Source: Promethearchaeota archaeon (GTDB lineage: Archaea; Asgardarchaeota; Lokiarchaeia; Sigyniarchaeales; SOKP01). Taken from it: a stretch of DNA of 33,807 bases. The stretch is from the NCBI GenBank assembly GCA_016840545.1, contig JAEOSD010000010.1:1-33807 (forward strand), given 5' to 3'. A program made the position numbers and the translations under genes. Below the pieces are notes generated by a model. That model ran no database searches and was not told where the DNA came from. It was given only the letters and a program-made list of their open reading frames with translations. Positions 32,785 through 33,807 of the stretch are shown piece after piece (the first letter of the stretch is position 1; each line of letters starts with the position of its first letter).

Positions 32785-33807
32785 TTATAAATGCCTTGGC
32801 ACCTTAATTTCGAGATTAGTGATTGGATACGAAGCACATGGATGGAAATAATTAAATTTTTTATCTGCTGCTCTTCTCCAGTCTGAAAATGGGCTTACGT
32901 ATATATTTCCTGAAATAAGCAATGATCGACAGAACCCGCATTCACCTGAGCGACACTTTGAAGGAGGAGCTAGATTTGCTCTTTCCATAGCAATTAAAAT
33001 TGATTCAGTTGATAAGGCCGGTATTTCTTTCATTAAATTTCCCACATGAACTTTAACTTTAAAGCTTTTCTCAGCAAGATCTTTTGGAAATTCAGGGAGA
33101 TTAATTACATCCTTGATCTCTCCGAATGCTTCTCTACGTATTCTTTTATGAGGTAGTTTAAACTTTTCCATTTCTTTTTCAACAAAATCATACATTACTT
33201 GAGGTCCACAGATAAAAAATGAACTATTTTTCACGTCACAATATTTTTCGATAATGTTAGCAGTAATAAAACCATGTTCGCATCCCTCTAATGTAATTTC
33301 ATCACAGCTTAAAATATAAACTACTTTAAATTTATCTGGATAATTTCTCTCAAGCTCTTTAAATTCTTTATAATAAATAATATCATCTTCTTCACTGCTT
33401 CCATATAATAAAGTTAGTTTAGCATCTATAAATCCTTCTATGATTGCTTTTGCTATCGAACGGAATGGCGTGATTCCAGAGCCTCCAGCAATCCCCACTA
33501 TATTTTTTAAATCTCGAAGTGGCTCATAATAAAAGAATCCTTCTGGTCCAGAACTTTTAACTTTGGTACCAACCTTCCAATGATCCCATATATAGTGGGT
33601 TAGGAAACCTTCCTCTTCTCTTCTAATAGTGAGCTCATAAAGGCCATGTAAAGCATCTTTAGGAGAAGAAGCGAGTGAATATGGTCTCGTGATTTCTACA
33701 CCATTAACTTTTACTTTTAAACTTAAATATTGCCCTGGTCTAAAATAAGCTAATTCTTTTGTAGCCGAATCTGGATCGGGAGTTAATCTAAATGTTTTTG
33801 ATGATTT
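32785..33807 (-). CDS. Flavin/NAD(P)/2Fe-2S oxidoreductase, 5' end missing
   Basis: The frame runs open to the window edge, so the track's start at 33498 is internal. Read from the edge: a FAD domain with RPGQYLSLKVKVNGVEITRP and YSLASSP, the NAD-binding GIAGGSGITPFRSI, an FICGPQVMYDFVEKEM segment, and a plant-type ferredoxin domain. The cluster cysteines are in CRSGECGFC and a distant HPCASYP. This is the layout of oxygenase reductases (phenol hydroxylase / vanillate type) and of NqrF-like proteins. It passes electrons between NAD(P)H and an iron-sulfur partner; the partner is not in the window. About 341 residues are present. Confidence 0.9.
   Translation of the reverse strand, partial: KSSKTFRLTPDPDSATKELAYFRPGQYLSLKVKVNGVEITRPYSLASSPKDALHGLYELTIRREEEGFLTHYIWDHWKVGTKVKSSGPEGFFYYEPLRDLKNIVGIAGGSGITPFRSIAKAIIEGFIDAKLTLLYGSSEEDDIIYYKEFKELERNYPDKFKVVYILSCDEITLEGCEHGFITANIIEKYCDVKNSSFFICGPQVMYDFVEKEMEKFKLPHKRIRREAFGEIKDVINLPEFPKDLAEKSFKVKVHVGNLMKEIPALSTESILIAMERANLAPPSKCRSGECGFCRSLLISGNIYVSPFSDWRRAADKKFNYFHPCASYPITNLEIKVPRHL

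Overview
The window looks like chromosomal DNA from an Asgard archaeon, most likely of the Lokiarchaeota type. The DNA is very AT-rich. TATA-like boxes precede several genes, and GTG and TTG starts are common. uS10 has the archaeal form, and a GC-rich island at 28.1-28.45 kb folds as an archaeal SRP RNA. Several proteins are of the kind known from Asgard genomes: a longin-like protein, a Bud23-like rRNA methyltransferase, a small RING-like zinc protein, and large TPR proteins. The lineage call is an inference from gene content; no 16S or other decisive marker is present.

Left part (1-14.7 kb): mixed housekeeping and small Asgard-type genes. It opens with the 3' part of a glutamate dehydrogenase gene. 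A minus-strand run follows: ArsB/NhaD-type permease, longin-like protein, SRPBCC-like protein, RING-like protein and a coiled-coil protein. Next come a nucleotide-sugar dehydrogenase, a rhomboid protease, a PIG-L deacetylase and a divergent GH172/DUF2961 protein with a C-terminal membrane tail, a set consistent with envelope glycan or glycolipid work. A response regulator, a Bud23-like methyltransferase and a radical SAM protein follow. The radical SAM reading frame is separated from the methyltransferase frame by a single UGA. Then come uS10, a truncated CPBP-protease remnant, an unknown two-domain protein and an inositol-monophosphatase-family enzyme.

Middle part (14.7-26.8 kb): the accessory region and the main point of interest. 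Two paralogous ~512-residue TPR genes flank three cassettes. In each cassette, minus-strand genes for exported proteins (two right-handed beta-helix proteins, a Ca-loop protein, and a seven-repeat propeller protein with a membrane anchor) stand near a plus-strand winged-helix regulator. The three regulators are paralogs, and the third is cut to its DNA-binding half. Three of the regulator-side intergenic regions carry dyads of one architecture with different half-sites: GTTGCAT-N13-ATGCAAC and an N12 copy, GTCCCAT-N13-ATGGGAC, and a decayed version. Three copies of a ~70-nt nested inverted repeat with a conserved core lie just after the stop codons of three of the exported-protein genes. I read this as an expanding surface-protein/regulator system that diversifies its operators. 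That is an inference.

Right part (26.8-33.8 kb): an AAG/MPG-type DNA glycosylase, a cysteine-bearing V4R-like protein, the SRP RNA gene, an unlisted 54-residue ORF, two tandem LDH2-family dehydrogenases, a cation diffusion facilitator with three C-terminal domains, and the 3' part of a flavin/NAD/2Fe-2S reductase running off the window edge. No tRNA, rRNA, CRISPR array or insertion sequence was recognised.
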